Part shown: positions 15,340-22,718 of the stretch, in pieces
Position numbering within the stretch: the stretch's first letter is position 1
Layout of the letters: each line of letters begins with the position of its first letter
Assembly: GCA_964558415.1 (NCBI GenBank)
Contig: CAZLDI010000007.1
Location: forward strand, 80,049 to 144,048
DNA: 64,000 bases
Direction: 5' to 3'
Origin: CAZLDI01 sp964558415
Lineage (GTDB): Bacteria > Chloroflexota > Dehalococcoidia > SM23-28-2 > RBG-16-64-32
Translations under genes and position numbers: made by a program
The notes under the pieces: generated by a model
What the model saw: only the letters and a program-made list of their open reading frames with translations
Database searches by the model: none
Told to the model about the DNA's origin: nothing

Positions 15340-17079
15340 ATGAGACTCATGGAAGCTGAACGGAAGGCAAGCGTCGACGTCTGCCCCCTCGAAGAGCTTC
15401 AGCGCGAGCGCGTGAAGGTCGTCTCGGCGGAGGGGCGCGTAATCGCGGTGTTCTACGAGGAAGGGAAGCTCTACGCGCTGGACAACCGCTGCCCGCACAT
15501 GGGCTTCCCGTTGAATCGCGGGACTGTGAAGGACGGCATCCTGACCTGCCACTGGCACCACGCGAAGTTCGATCTCGCCGGGGGCTGCACGTTCGACCCT
15601 TTCGCGGACGACGTGACGCGCTTCCATGTGGAGGAGCGCGAGCGCACGGTCTGGCTCGATCCGAGGCCGATCGAGGAGGACCGGCGCGTACACTGGCTGG
15701 GCAAACTCGACGAGGGGCTGGAACAGAACCTGCGATTAGTGCTGGCGAAGAGCGTGATCGGCCTCGAGGGGCTCGACGCGACGCGAGATATTCTGACCAA
15801 GGCGGCGCTCTTCGGGATACGCAACCGGGTGTCGGGCTGGAGCAGCGGCCTCTCGATTATGACGGGGATGGCAAACGTGCTGCCGTCGCTCGACGAAGCC
15901 GACCGGCCTCTGGCGCTGTACCAGGGACTCGTGCACGTCGCCCGGACGACCGAGGGGCAGCCTCCGAGCTTCGATCTCGAAGCACTTAACACAGATGAGA
16001 AGCGGCCGGCGCGCTATCTCGACTGGTTCCGGCGCTTCATCGAGGTGCGGGCGGAGGACGCGGCGGAGCGGACGCTGCGCACGGCGATCCGCATCGGGCT
16101 GCCAGAGCGGGCGGTGGCAGACATGGTTTTCGCTGCCTGTACCGACCACCTCTTCCTGAACGAGGGGCACTCACTGGACTTCGCGAACAAGGCGTTCGAG
16201 CTGCTGGACCACATCGGCTGGGAGCACGCAGAGGAGGTGCTGGTCTCGCTCATCCCCGACTTCATCCAGGCGACGCGAATGGAAGAGACGTCGCCCTGGC
16301 GGCACCCAGTCAACTTACCGGAGCTACTGGGCGAGGTCTACCAGCAGCTCGATGCGGCGATCGATGAGGGCGGCGGGAAGCTGAACGGATGGGCTGAACA
16401 CCAAGCGCTGGCGGAGCAGATACTGGACGGCGAGCCGAAGGAGACGCTCGCTGCGATGCTAGACGCTGTGCGGCAGGGTGCGCCGCTGACGGAGCTTTCG
16501 GCGACAGTGGCGTACGCGGCGGTGCGGCGACCGGTGCACTTCCGCGTGACGAACGAGTTCGCCGACTGGGACACGATCCACCACACGTTCACGTACGCCA
16601 ACGGCGTCGACCAGGCGGTGCGGCGGGCGCCGTCAAAGCTGCTGGCGCGCGGCATCTTCGACGGGGCAATGTCGGTTTACCTGGAGCGATTCCTCAACGT
16701 CCCCAAGCAGCCTATACCGACGCCCTCGGGTGGCACGGCCAGTCGTGGGGAAATATTGGCCTCATTCGACGAGCAAGGGAAGGTGGATGAGGCGGCGCAG
16801 CAGGTGGCGGACGCGATCGCCGCGGGGAATCAGAGCGAAATAATTGGGACACTGGGCCACGCGTTGCTGCGGGAGGACGCGCACTTCCACCAGTTCCAGA
16901 TCTACGAAGCGGGACTCCGCCAGTACGGCAACTTCGGTAATACACCGCTGGGTGACCACGTTCTCATCGGGACGACGCGCTTTCTGGCGGCGCGCTCACC
17001 GACGGTGCGGGCGACACCGCAGACGTACGACATCGCGGCGCGGCTGCATCGGGGAGAGTCCCTGCACGGGGAGGATTAA
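15340..17079 (+). CDS. Rieske 2Fe-2S protein with long C-terminal domain
   Basis: A 579-residue protein. Residues 10-110 are a Rieske domain with the two ligand pairs CPHMG and CHWHH, close to the soluble ferredoxin and oxygenase type. The remaining 460 residues are mostly helical, with several conserved-looking His (WRHPVN, YQGLVHVA, EDAHFHQFQIYEAGLRQ). I do not recognise this part; it is not the usual oxygenase alpha-subunit domain. The ATG at 15340 is chosen because AGGTGAC lies just upstream; an in-frame GTG at 15226 is less likely. It follows the ferredoxin-cyclase gene in the same direction. Confidence 0.8.
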   Translation: MRLMEAERKASVDVCPLEELQRERVKVVSAEGRVIAVFYEEGKLYALDNRCPHMGFPLNRGTVKDGILTCHWHHAKFDLAGGCTFDPFADDVTRFHVEERERTVWLDPRPIEEDRRVHWLGKLDEGLEQNLRLVLAKSVIGLEGLDATRDILTKAALFGIRNRVSGWSSGLSIMTGMANVLPSLDEADRPLALYQGLVHVARTTEGQPPSFDLEALNTDEKRPARYLDWFRRFIEVRAEDAAERTLRTAIRIGLPERAVADMVFAACTDHLFLNEGHSLDFANKAFELLDHIGWEHAEEVLVSLIPDFIQATRMEETSPWRHPVNLPELLGEVYQQLDAAIDEGGGKLNGWAEHQALAEQILDGEPKETLAAMLDAVRQGAPLTELSATVAYAAVRRPVHFRVTNEFADWDTIHHTFTYANGVDQAVRRAPSKLLARGIFDGAMSVYLERFLNVPKQPIPTPSGGTASRGEILASFDEQGKVDEAAQQVADAIAAGNQSEIIGTLGHALLREDAHFHQFQIYEAGLRQYGNFGNTPLGDHVLIGTTRFLAARSPTVRATPQTYDIAARLHRGESLHGED

Positions 17080-17127
17080 GGAGGCTAGTTGGTCCAAGAA
17101 CTGCTTCGGGTTCACGCGCCCGCGGAC

Positions 17128-17220
17128 GGGCGTTCGCGTCAAGGAAGCCTCCGTTCGTGAACGTGATTATGGACCAGGAGCCGCCTGGGATCATGGGCGA
17201 GTACGAGTTTATGTAGGGAG
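17128..17220 (+). pseudogene. Duplicated 3' end of a TPP-enzyme gene
   Basis: Encodes the last 29 residues of a paralogue of the 12544-14187 product, ending MGEYEFM and a stop. It is 91 percent identical in DNA to 14099-14191. Of eight differences, four are silent and four change residues, so it may come from a diverged paralogue and not from a fresh copy. It has no start or upstream body. Together with the hairpin at 17251 it fills the 316-base gap between 17080 and 17395. Confidence 0.85.
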
Positions 17221-17250
17221 AGGCGGTGCCCCGCGGCGGAGAGTAGTCTC

Positions 17251-17283
17251 CCGCTCATCCTACGAGTGCCTCAGGATGAGCGG
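17251..17283 (+). repeat. Dispersed hairpin repeat, copy 2
   Basis: CCGCTCATCCT (17251-17261) and AGGATGAGCGG (17273-17283) form a perfect 11-bp stem with the loop ACGAGTGCCTC. It is the same design as 5072-5100 with compensating changes in the stem. Confidence 0.75.
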
Positions 17284-17395
17284 TGGTAGCCTCTCTGACC
17301 GCCGCCTGAGGTGACGCCTTTCGCTTGCGCGCCTCAGGACCCACCTGTAATCTTCTCAACATCGGTTCGACGAGCTATCCATCTGGAGGTACGCT

Positions 17396-17736
17396 ATGGG
17401 AAAGCTGAATTGCATCGTCATCGACTGCGCGGACCCCGACAAGGCCTCGCAATTCTGGGCGCAGGCGCTCGAAGGGTACGAGATCGACAAACAGCCGTGG
17501 GGCATCTCGATGAGTCCGACTCTGATCCGCTGATCTACTTCGAGGTCGTGCCGGAGGGTAAGGCCGTGAAGAACCGCCTGCACATCAACATCCGTTCCGC
17601 GGACCGAGGGGTGGAGGTGAAGCGGCTCGTCTCGCTCGGCGCGACGGAGATCGAGGAGATGAGCCCGGGCGGCGGCTACGTCTGGACGAACATGAAGGAC
17701 GTCGAGGGGAACGAGTTCTGCGTGTCGCAGGCTTAG
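17396..17736 (+). pseudogene. VOC (glyoxalase-fold) protein with a -1 frameshift
   Basis: The ATG at 17396, behind CTGGAGG, begins a vicinal-oxygen-chelate protein (MGKLNCIVIDCADPDKASQFW) that runs into a stop after about 45 codons. The rest of the domain (DPLIYFEVVPEGK, VKNRLHINIRS, MKDVEGNEFCV) continues in another frame from about 17509. Restoring one G in the TCGAT there would rejoin the frames as GIS-DESDSDPLIY and give a protein of about 113 residues. It may be a real pseudogene or a sequencing error. The enzymatic role is unknown. Confidence 0.8.
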
Positions 17737-17740
17737 CCGC

Positions 17741-18313
17741 ATGACAGCGGCCGACGTTCAGCGGCTCGCTGAGGCCGCGATGACCGGCGACGCAAACACC
17801 GTCCGACTTATTCTCGCGGAGGAGCCCGGATCGGCGGGCGAGTACACGGACGAGGGCTGGACGGCGCTGCACCTCGCGGCGACGCCGGAGGTCGCAGGAC
17901 TCCTGCTGGACGCGGGCGCGGACATCCGAGCGCAGAACCGGCACAGGTTCGCGGGGCCGGGGAACAGCCCGCTGCACGGCGCGACGTACTTAAACCGGGT
18001 GGAGGTCGTGCGCTTCCTGCTGGCGCGCGGGGCGGATGCCAACGCCCGCGACAACGCGGGGCTGACGGCGCTGCACCTGGCCGCCGGTAACGGCTGGTTG
18101 GAGTGCGCGCGCGTGTTGCTTGGTGGCGGCGCGGACGCTATGGTCCGCACGAACCGCGAGGGCGTGCCGAAGGCGTGGCGCGAGGTAACACCGCTGGACG
18201 TGCTGTCGTCTACCGGACGGAAGCGGGATGATGGGTCGGAGGTGCCGACGGACGTGAACGTGGCTATAGGGGAGCTGCTGGCAGCGTACGGAGCGCAGGA
18301 GCAAGTGACATGA
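17741..18313 (+). CDS. Ankyrin-repeat protein
   Basis: A 190-residue protein with about four ankyrin repeats; clear examples are DEGWTALHLAATPEVAGLLLDAGAD, NSPLHGATYLNRVEVVRFLLARGADANARD and GLTALHLAAGNGWLECARVLLGGGAD. No signal peptide is seen, so it is probably a cytosolic protein-binding scaffold. It starts four bases after the VOC stop and overlaps the next gene by ATGA, so the three form one transcription unit. Confidence 0.88.
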   Translation: MTAADVQRLAEAAMTGDANTVRLILAEEPGSAGEYTDEGWTALHLAATPEVAGLLLDAGADIRAQNRHRFAGPGNSPLHGATYLNRVEVVRFLLARGADANARDNAGLTALHLAAGNGWLECARVLLGGGADAMVRTNREGVPKAWREVTPLDVLSSTGRKRDDGSEVPTDVNVAIGELLAAYGAQEQVT

Positions 18314-18531
18314 AACGAGCGAACTGGGGTGATCCGAAGTTGAGATACGCCACTATGGGCGGCTGTATCGGGCTGGCGATCAGCCTCTCCCGCGGGATCG
18401 CTGATGGGCAGGACATTGGGCTGCTGACCATCGTAACGCTCGTCTCGGGGACGGTGGGCGTGGGGATCGGTTGGGTGGCGGGGTGGGTGGTGTCACTGCT
18501 GCGGCCGGGTGGCGGAGGGCGGAGGGAGTGA
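18310..18531 (+). CDS. Small membrane protein
   Basis: A 73-residue protein with two predicted membrane helices (about residues 15-33 and 41-66: LLTIVTLVSGTVGVGIGWVA and GWVVSLL) and a Gly/Arg-rich tail. It overlaps the ankyrin gene by four bases (ATGA) and is probably coupled to it. Function not recognised. Confidence 0.6.
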   Translation: MKRANWGDPKLRYATMGGCIGLAISLSRGIADGQDIGLLTIVTLVSGTVGVGIGWVAGWVVSLLRPGGGGRRE

Positions 18532-18556
18532 GGAGATGGAGGCCCGTGGCGCGCCG

Positions 18557-18970
18557 TCAGGCAGCCGGCTCCACGCGGGTGATGCCTGGCAGGCGGTCGA
18601 AGTCCGTGTCCCAGGTGTAGATTTCCGAGAGGCGCTGGGAACGCATGAAGGCGGCGTTGTACGCGTCCGCAAACGACAGACGGGTTGTCGCGTAGACATC
18701 CAGCGCTTCGTAGTAAGTTTGCTTATCGGCGATTCGGACGTTCGGTAGCGCAAGGACGTACTGCAGGTCGTCCCGGATCTTTGCTCTGGGGACCACGTAG
18801 CTCTTCTCGAGGATGAAGACTGTCTCAAAGATGACCATCGGTGAGACGGTCACCTGTTCTTCCCCAGCTTCCACGCGCAGAAGCAGCGCCACCACCCGCG
18901 ACGCCTTCTCTTCATCGTCACGGGTGAGAAGGCGGACGAGGATGTTGGTATCAAGGAAGCGGTGCGCCAT
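18557..18970 (-). CDS. PIN-domain toxin (VapC-like)
   Basis: A 137-residue PIN-domain protein starting MAHRFLDTNILVRLLTRDD, with the first catalytic Asp at residue 7. Further acidic sites are in LSFADAYNAAF and TWDTDFDRLPG. The ATG at 18970 gives the family's usual start; an in-frame extension reaches into the antitoxin gene and is discarded. It lies four bases after the antitoxin stop. This is the second such module in the window and is related in design to 11668-12335. Confidence 0.88.
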   Translation of the reverse strand: MAHRFLDTNILVRLLTRDDEEKASRVVALLLRVEAGEEQVTVSPMVIFETVFILEKSYVVPRAKIRDDLQYVLALPNVRIADKQTYYEALDVYATTRLSFADAYNAAFMRSQRLSEIYTWDTDFDRLPGITRVEPAA

Positions 18971-18974
18971 GATC

Positions 18975-19232
18975 CTACCGCTCAGTCTCGGACAGTACTT
19001 CCTCGGCCACTCCCCGTTCGAACTCTTCGCGCAATTGTCGGAAGTCTTCGGGCCTGCTGCGCGGTGAGACTGAGCCGTACATCGCAAGAATCCCCGACGC
19101 CTTCCTCAGCCTCGCGGTCTCCCCGTCGATCTCGAAGGCGATCTTATCTCGCGGCTTGAGGCCCAGCCGCAAGCGGATCTCCTTGGGTATAGTCACTTGG
19201 CCTTTCACTGTTAATGTCGTTTGTTTCAGCAT
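18975..19232 (-). CDS. AbrB/MazE-type antitoxin
   Basis: An 85-residue AbrB-fold protein: LTVKGQVTIPKEIRLRLGLKPRDKIAFEID is the DNA-binding half, and the acidic C-terminal tail should neutralise the PIN toxin. The start at 19232 (MLKQTTLTVKGQ) matches the other antitoxin in length; an ATG at 19241 is also possible. Upstream lies a repeat-rich operator candidate at 19269-19285. Confidence 0.85.
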   Translation of the reverse strand: MLKQTTLTVKGQVTIPKEIRLRLGLKPRDKIAFEIDGETARLRKASGILAMYGSVSPRSRPEDFRQLREEFERGVAEEVLSETER

Positions 19233-19268
19233 ACGCTCCATACCCTCTATCCGTAGCAATACCGTCTT

Positions 19269-19285
19269 CTATCAGTAATACTATC
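19269..19285 (-). promoter_or_regulatory. Candidate operator of the second antitoxin
   Basis: Two CTATC direct repeats (19269-19273 and 19281-19285) flank the palindrome AGTAATACT (19274-19282) about 40 bases before the antitoxin start. It is in an AT-rich patch, as at the first module, but with different sequence. Confidence 0.4.
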
Positions 19286-19370
19286 ACATGCCGGGTCGAC
19301 GCAGTTGAGATGTGGGCGGGCATGCCTGAACGCCCGGGGCGCGGCCTGATCCACCACGCCGCCAACCCCA

Positions 19371-19427
19371 GATTCCTTCGCGGCGAGAGTAATCGCAGGT
19401 TGCGAGCGTTGGGGCGCTCAGAATGAC
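19371..19427 (+). repeat. Dispersed intergenic repeat, copy 4
   Basis: GATTCCTTCGCGGCGAG at the start, CGCTCAGAATGAC at the end, and the CACGCCGCCA lead-in. It lies between the second antitoxin gene and the terminator-like hairpin of the diiron-protein gene. Confidence 0.8.
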
Positions 19428-19456
19428 AGAGGGAGCCGGGCTCCGCGGGAAAGCGG

Positions 19457-19488
19457 AGCGCCCCCCGGCGTCCGGAGCGGGGGGCGCT
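19457..19488 (-). terminator. Strong hairpin downstream of the diiron-protein gene
   Basis: AGCGCCCCCC (19457-19466) pairs with GGGGGGCGCT (19479-19488) around a 12-base loop. It lies 38 bases past the stop of the minus-strand gene at 19528. The T tract is short in both directions, so termination efficiency is uncertain. Confidence 0.6.
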
Positions 19489-19527
19489 TTGGGGTTATCC
19501 GCCTCGCGCTGAGGGGGGCGGGAGGCG

Positions 19528-20607
19528 CTAGTTGTCGAGGAACTGCTTGAGCATCGGGCTCATGCGCTCGCGGCGGTCGCCGAGGCCGGAGACCTTTAGG
19601 CGATGCATGTACTCGTTGACGCGCTTGCGCTGGACCTGCATGGACAGTTGGACGCCCTTGTCGATGTTCTTGATGCCGCCGCCCATAAGGATGGCGAGGG
19701 CCTCGAAAAGAGCGAAGCTGCGGTCGTCGGCGGTCGGGTCCGGCGTGAGGGTTGCCTCAACCTTGTCCAGGTAGTGGTGGATCTCCTCGCGCCGCCAGGG
19801 CTCGGTGTCCAGAACGTACTTCAGGTGCATGACGCCGAAGCCGAGGTGTCGCGACTCATCCTGGCCGCACATGCGGAAGATGCGCTTCTCGGCGTCGTTC
19901 TGGCCGATGTACTCGCCCATGCGGAACATGGACTGGACGAAACCTTCAGCGGCGACGTGCATGATGGCGGACATCTCGGTGAAGTCCTGGGCGTCGATGA
20001 TGACGCGGAGGCCCTGCTGGGGGAGGGAGGAGAGGAGACCACCGCCGTTGGCGAGGGCGCGCTTGCGGAAGACGTCCAGGTGGCGGGCTTCGTCCATGAT
20101 CTGGGAGATGAGGAAGAGCTTAACCTCGTGGTGCTCGCTGTTGATCTTGGGAAGCCACTGGCCGGGGGTGTCGCCGGCGATGAACTCGACCTCGGTAAGC
20201 ATCGTGCAGAGCTGGCACATCGCGCGCTCCATGTCGTCCGGGAGCGGCTGGATCTCGTCCCAGGGGATGTCCGTGGCGGATGACCACTGGCGCTGAACCG
20301 CCTCTTCGTAGAGGAGGCGCGCGTTCTCGGAGTAGACGTCCGCGGCGTGAGAGTAGGTGCCCGGGACGCGTGGCGCATCAGGGCGGGCTTTGGAGCCGCG
20401 GGCGCGGATAGAACGGTTGTCGCTGTCGGCGGGGACCTCACCAGCGGGCCCGATCTCGATCTCGTCCAGAGTGAGGCCGCGCTTGCCGGGCTTCGCGCGC
20501 ATGCCCCAGGGGTGGCCGTTTTCGTCAAGGTTGAGCCAGCTGAGATCCAGGGGCTGTACTTCGGCGGGCTCGCGGAGCTTCTCGAGGATGTTGACATCGA
20601 TAGCCAT
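19528..20607 (-). CDS. Ferritin-like diiron protein (R2-like superfamily)
   Basis: A 359-residue four-helix-bundle protein. Predicted diiron ligands are Glu in TEVEFIAGD, the Glu/His pair in MDEARHLDVF, Glu in AAEGFVQSMF and the Glu/His pair in GQDESRHLGF. The spacing resembles ribonucleotide reductase R2-type oxidases, but the radical Tyr environment and an adjacent large subunit are missing. An oxidase or oxygenase role is more likely than nucleotide reduction. GGAAGGA precedes the ATG. A promoter with TTGACA lies upstream. Confidence 0.78.
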   Translation of the reverse strand: MAIDVNILEKLREPAEVQPLDLSWLNLDENGHPWGMRAKPGKRGLTLDEIEIGPAGEVPADSDNRSIRARGSKARPDAPRVPGTYSHAADVYSENARLLYEEAVQRQWSSATDIPWDEIQPLPDDMERAMCQLCTMLTEVEFIAGDTPGQWLPKINSEHHEVKLFLISQIMDEARHLDVFRKRALANGGGLLSSLPQQGLRVIIDAQDFTEMSAIMHVAAEGFVQSMFRMGEYIGQNDAEKRIFRMCGQDESRHLGFGVMHLKYVLDTEPWRREEIHHYLDKVEATLTPDPTADDRSFALFEALAILMGGGIKNIDKGVQLSMQVQRKRVNEYMHRLKVSGLGDRRERMSPMLKQFLDN

Positions 20608-20665
20608 GCTGAGGTCCTTCCTCCCCGCCGGGGCGGGTGCTTAGCGGATACTAAGTTACGAGTTT

Positions 20666-20694
20666 TTTCTATCATACAAGACGGTCGCTGTCAA
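20666..20694 (-). promoter_or_regulatory. Promoter of the diiron-protein gene
   Basis: On the minus strand TTGACA (20694-20689), a 17-base spacer and TAGAAA (20671-20666), in an AT-rich divergent spacer. Confidence 0.55.
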
Positions 20695-20768
20695 CGGAAA
20701 ATTACAGGGTCTAGAGGGAGATTTCAACATTAGAGGTGTCCAGAACAGGCAGTTATACTGAAGGTGTG

Positions 20769-21074
20769 ATGCTGGAGCGAGAGCGCGGTCTGGGCGGCGA
20801 TATCCGTGGGGCGGAACACGGCGACTACACGGACTGGGATAACCCCGAGGATATCGAAGACGCCCCCGAGGGGTACTACGATGAGGACGACGAGGATGAT
20901 GGCTCGTACGTACCGGAGCCGGGCGACGCCGACTACGACCTTTCAGAAGCGGCCGGCTATGCGGACTGGGAGGCGCCGGAGCGGGAGACGCCGTTCCCTC
21001 AATGGCTGATAGTTGCGATCTCGATCGCTCTGGTACTCGCTATCCTGGTCCCTGTGCTGTTACAAGCGAGGTGA
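20769..21074 (+). CDS. Acidic tail-anchored membrane protein
   Basis: A 101-residue protein with a highly acidic, Tyr-containing N-terminal 75 residues (runs of Asp/Glu) and one C-terminal membrane helix (WLIVAISIALVLAILVPVLL). The soluble part should face the cytosol. The ATG at 20769 is chosen because AAGGTG precedes it; a GTG at 20736 is possible. Function not recognised. It is divergent from the diiron protein. Confidence 0.65.
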   Translation: MLERERGLGGDIRGAEHGDYTDWDNPEDIEDAPEGYYDEDDEDDGSYVPEPGDADYDLSEAAGYADWEAPERETPFPQWLIVAISIALVLAILVPVLLQAR

Positions 21075-21093
21075 GCGGCCCGACGCAGAGTGT

Positions 21094-21315
21094 TCAGGGG
21101 GTGGGGGCGGGCTCTACCGGTGAGCCGGCCGGGGCTTCTATTTCAACTTCCACATAGGGGTTACCGTAGCGGTCACGCTTCATCTCGGCAGCGCGCACCC
21201 GACCACGGAAGAGGCGGTTGCCCTCCCAGTAGGACATCTCCTGACCGACGAGCGTCGGCACGAAGGCTTTGATGCCTTTTTCGTCGAAGGCGAAGCGCAG
21301 ATCGAGGGTCGACAT
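21094..21315 (-). CDS. Small conserved-looking protein of unknown function
   Basis: A 73-residue protein (MSTLDLRFAFDEKGIKAFVPTLVG) with a Pro-rich C-terminus. In-frame ATGs at 21327 and 21408 could extend it to 104 residues. No signal peptide or known motif is seen. It converges with the tail-anchored gene, 20 bases away. I do not recognise it. Confidence 0.45.
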   Translation of the reverse strand: MSTLDLRFAFDEKGIKAFVPTLVGQEMSYWEGNRLFRGRVRAAEMKRDRYGNPYVEVEIEAPAGSPVEPAPTP

Positions 21316-21417
21316 TCTGTAGAACATGATAGGACGATTGGAGGTTACAGGCCAGAATACCGGGCAAGGGCACACACTCTCAGGTCCGGCCGGTGTGGCG
21401 TGGTTCACGGCGTGACG

Positions 21418-21423
21418 TATAAT
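21418..21423 (+). promoter_or_regulatory. TATAAT box of the glycosyltransferase operon
   Basis: A perfect TATAAT about 140 bases before the ATG at 21563. The leader contains the perfect 16-base palindrome GGCTGCCCGGGCAGCC (21456-21471) and ends in GTAGGGAGGTCGCT before the start. Confidence 0.5.
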
Positions 21424-21562
21424 GGCGCCTGGTAGTTAGCAGAGGCGACGTCTCGGGCTGCCCGGGCAGCCACACGAGTTATCGGCCACCCCACCAAGGC
21501 GGCGGCCGCGAAGAACCCAAGGAACCTAAATCGAATAGAGCAACGACTGTAGGGAGGTCGCT

Positions 21563-22666
21563 ATGAAGATTCTACAGATCGCCCCGCTGTGGGAGTCGGT
21601 GCCACCCGTCCGCTACGGAGGGACGGAAGCCGTGGTACACCTGCTGGTTGAGGAGCTGGTGAAGCTGGGACATGAGGTAACATTATGGGCGTCCGGGGAC
21701 TCCCGGACGTCGGCGACGCTTCGCTCGTGTTACCCGGTGAGCCTGCGGACCGCGCAAGGGATCGAAAATAAGGCTCCATACGCGTGGCAACATGCGTCGC
21801 TAGCGCTTTCGGAGGCGGGGGAATACGACATCGTTCACAACCACGCGGGTGAGGAGGTAATGGCCCTCTCGCACTTGATACCGGACATTGCGATGCTAAC
21901 GACGATGCACTGCCTCATCACTACGGACACGAAGTTTGTCTGGGACCGGTACCGGGGGTGCTACAACAACATCAGCTGGTCGCAGCGCCGCCTGATGCCC
22001 AAGGTGTCTGGAGGCCGGTGCGTCGGCGTGGTCTATAACGGGATAGACGTGGGAAGCTTCCCGTTCCAGGCGAAGAAGGAGGATTTCCTACTGTTTCTGG
22101 GGCGCATCTCTGCGGAGAAGGGCCCGCATTTGGCGGTAGAGGTGGCTCGCCGCGCCGGGAAGCGGCTGGTCATCGCCGGGAAAGTGGACCCAGCGGACCG
22201 CGAATTCCATAGGACAGTGGTGGAGCCACTTATTGACGGGGACAGAGTGGTGTTCATGGGAGAGGCCGACGGGAAGCTCAAGCGCGAGCTCTACCGCAGG
22301 GCATCCTGCCTGCTGATGCCAATTATGTGGGACGAGCCGTTCGGCCTCGTAATGGCCGAGGCGATGGCTTGCGGCACACCAGTTGTGGTAGCGAACAGAG
22401 GAGCAGCGGCCGAGATTGTATGCGACGGGAAGACGGGATTCGTGGTCGGCACAATCGACGCGATGGTGGCCGCCCTGAAGAATATTTCCGAGATAGATCC
22501 GGTGCAATGCCGGGCGCACGTGAGCGCGACATTCGACGGGCCGGCGATGGCGAGCGCTTATGTGAGGGTGTACGAGGCGATCCTGAAAGGGCGACGCATG
22601 GCGAGCGGCCAGGTGGGGCCGAAGCGGAACGGGAACGAAGCGGCACCGGCGATTCGGGTAGCGTGA
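21563..22666 (+). CDS. Glycosyltransferase family 4 protein
   Basis: A 367-residue GT-B fold glycosyltransferase. The N-terminal domain begins MKILQIAPLWESVPPVRYGGTE, the usual acceptor-side glycine loop. The C-terminal domain has LFLGRISAEKGPHLAVEVAR and the donor-binding EPFGLVMAEAMACGTPVV. It transfers a sugar from a nucleotide sugar with retention; the acceptor is unknown. Fifty-two bases separate it from a glucosidase gene, and together they suggest synthesis and trimming of a glucan or glycoside. Confidence 0.92.
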   Translation: MKILQIAPLWESVPPVRYGGTEAVVHLLVEELVKLGHEVTLWASGDSRTSATLRSCYPVSLRTAQGIENKAPYAWQHASLALSEAGEYDIVHNHAGEEVMALSHLIPDIAMLTTMHCLITTDTKFVWDRYRGCYNNISWSQRRLMPKVSGGRCVGVVYNGIDVGSFPFQAKKEDFLLFLGRISAEKGPHLAVEVARRAGKRLVIAGKVDPADREFHRTVVEPLIDGDRVVFMGEADGKLKRELYRRASCLLMPIMWDEPFGLVMAEAMACGTPVVVANRGAAAEIVCDGKTGFVVGTIDAMVAALKNISEIDPVQCRAHVSATFDGPAMASAYVRVYEAILKGRRMASGQVGPKRNGNEAAPAIRVA

Positions 22667-22718
22667 GATGATCTCCGGCAGCCGCACGATGTTTTCGACA
22701 CTGGCAAACGCTGAATAG

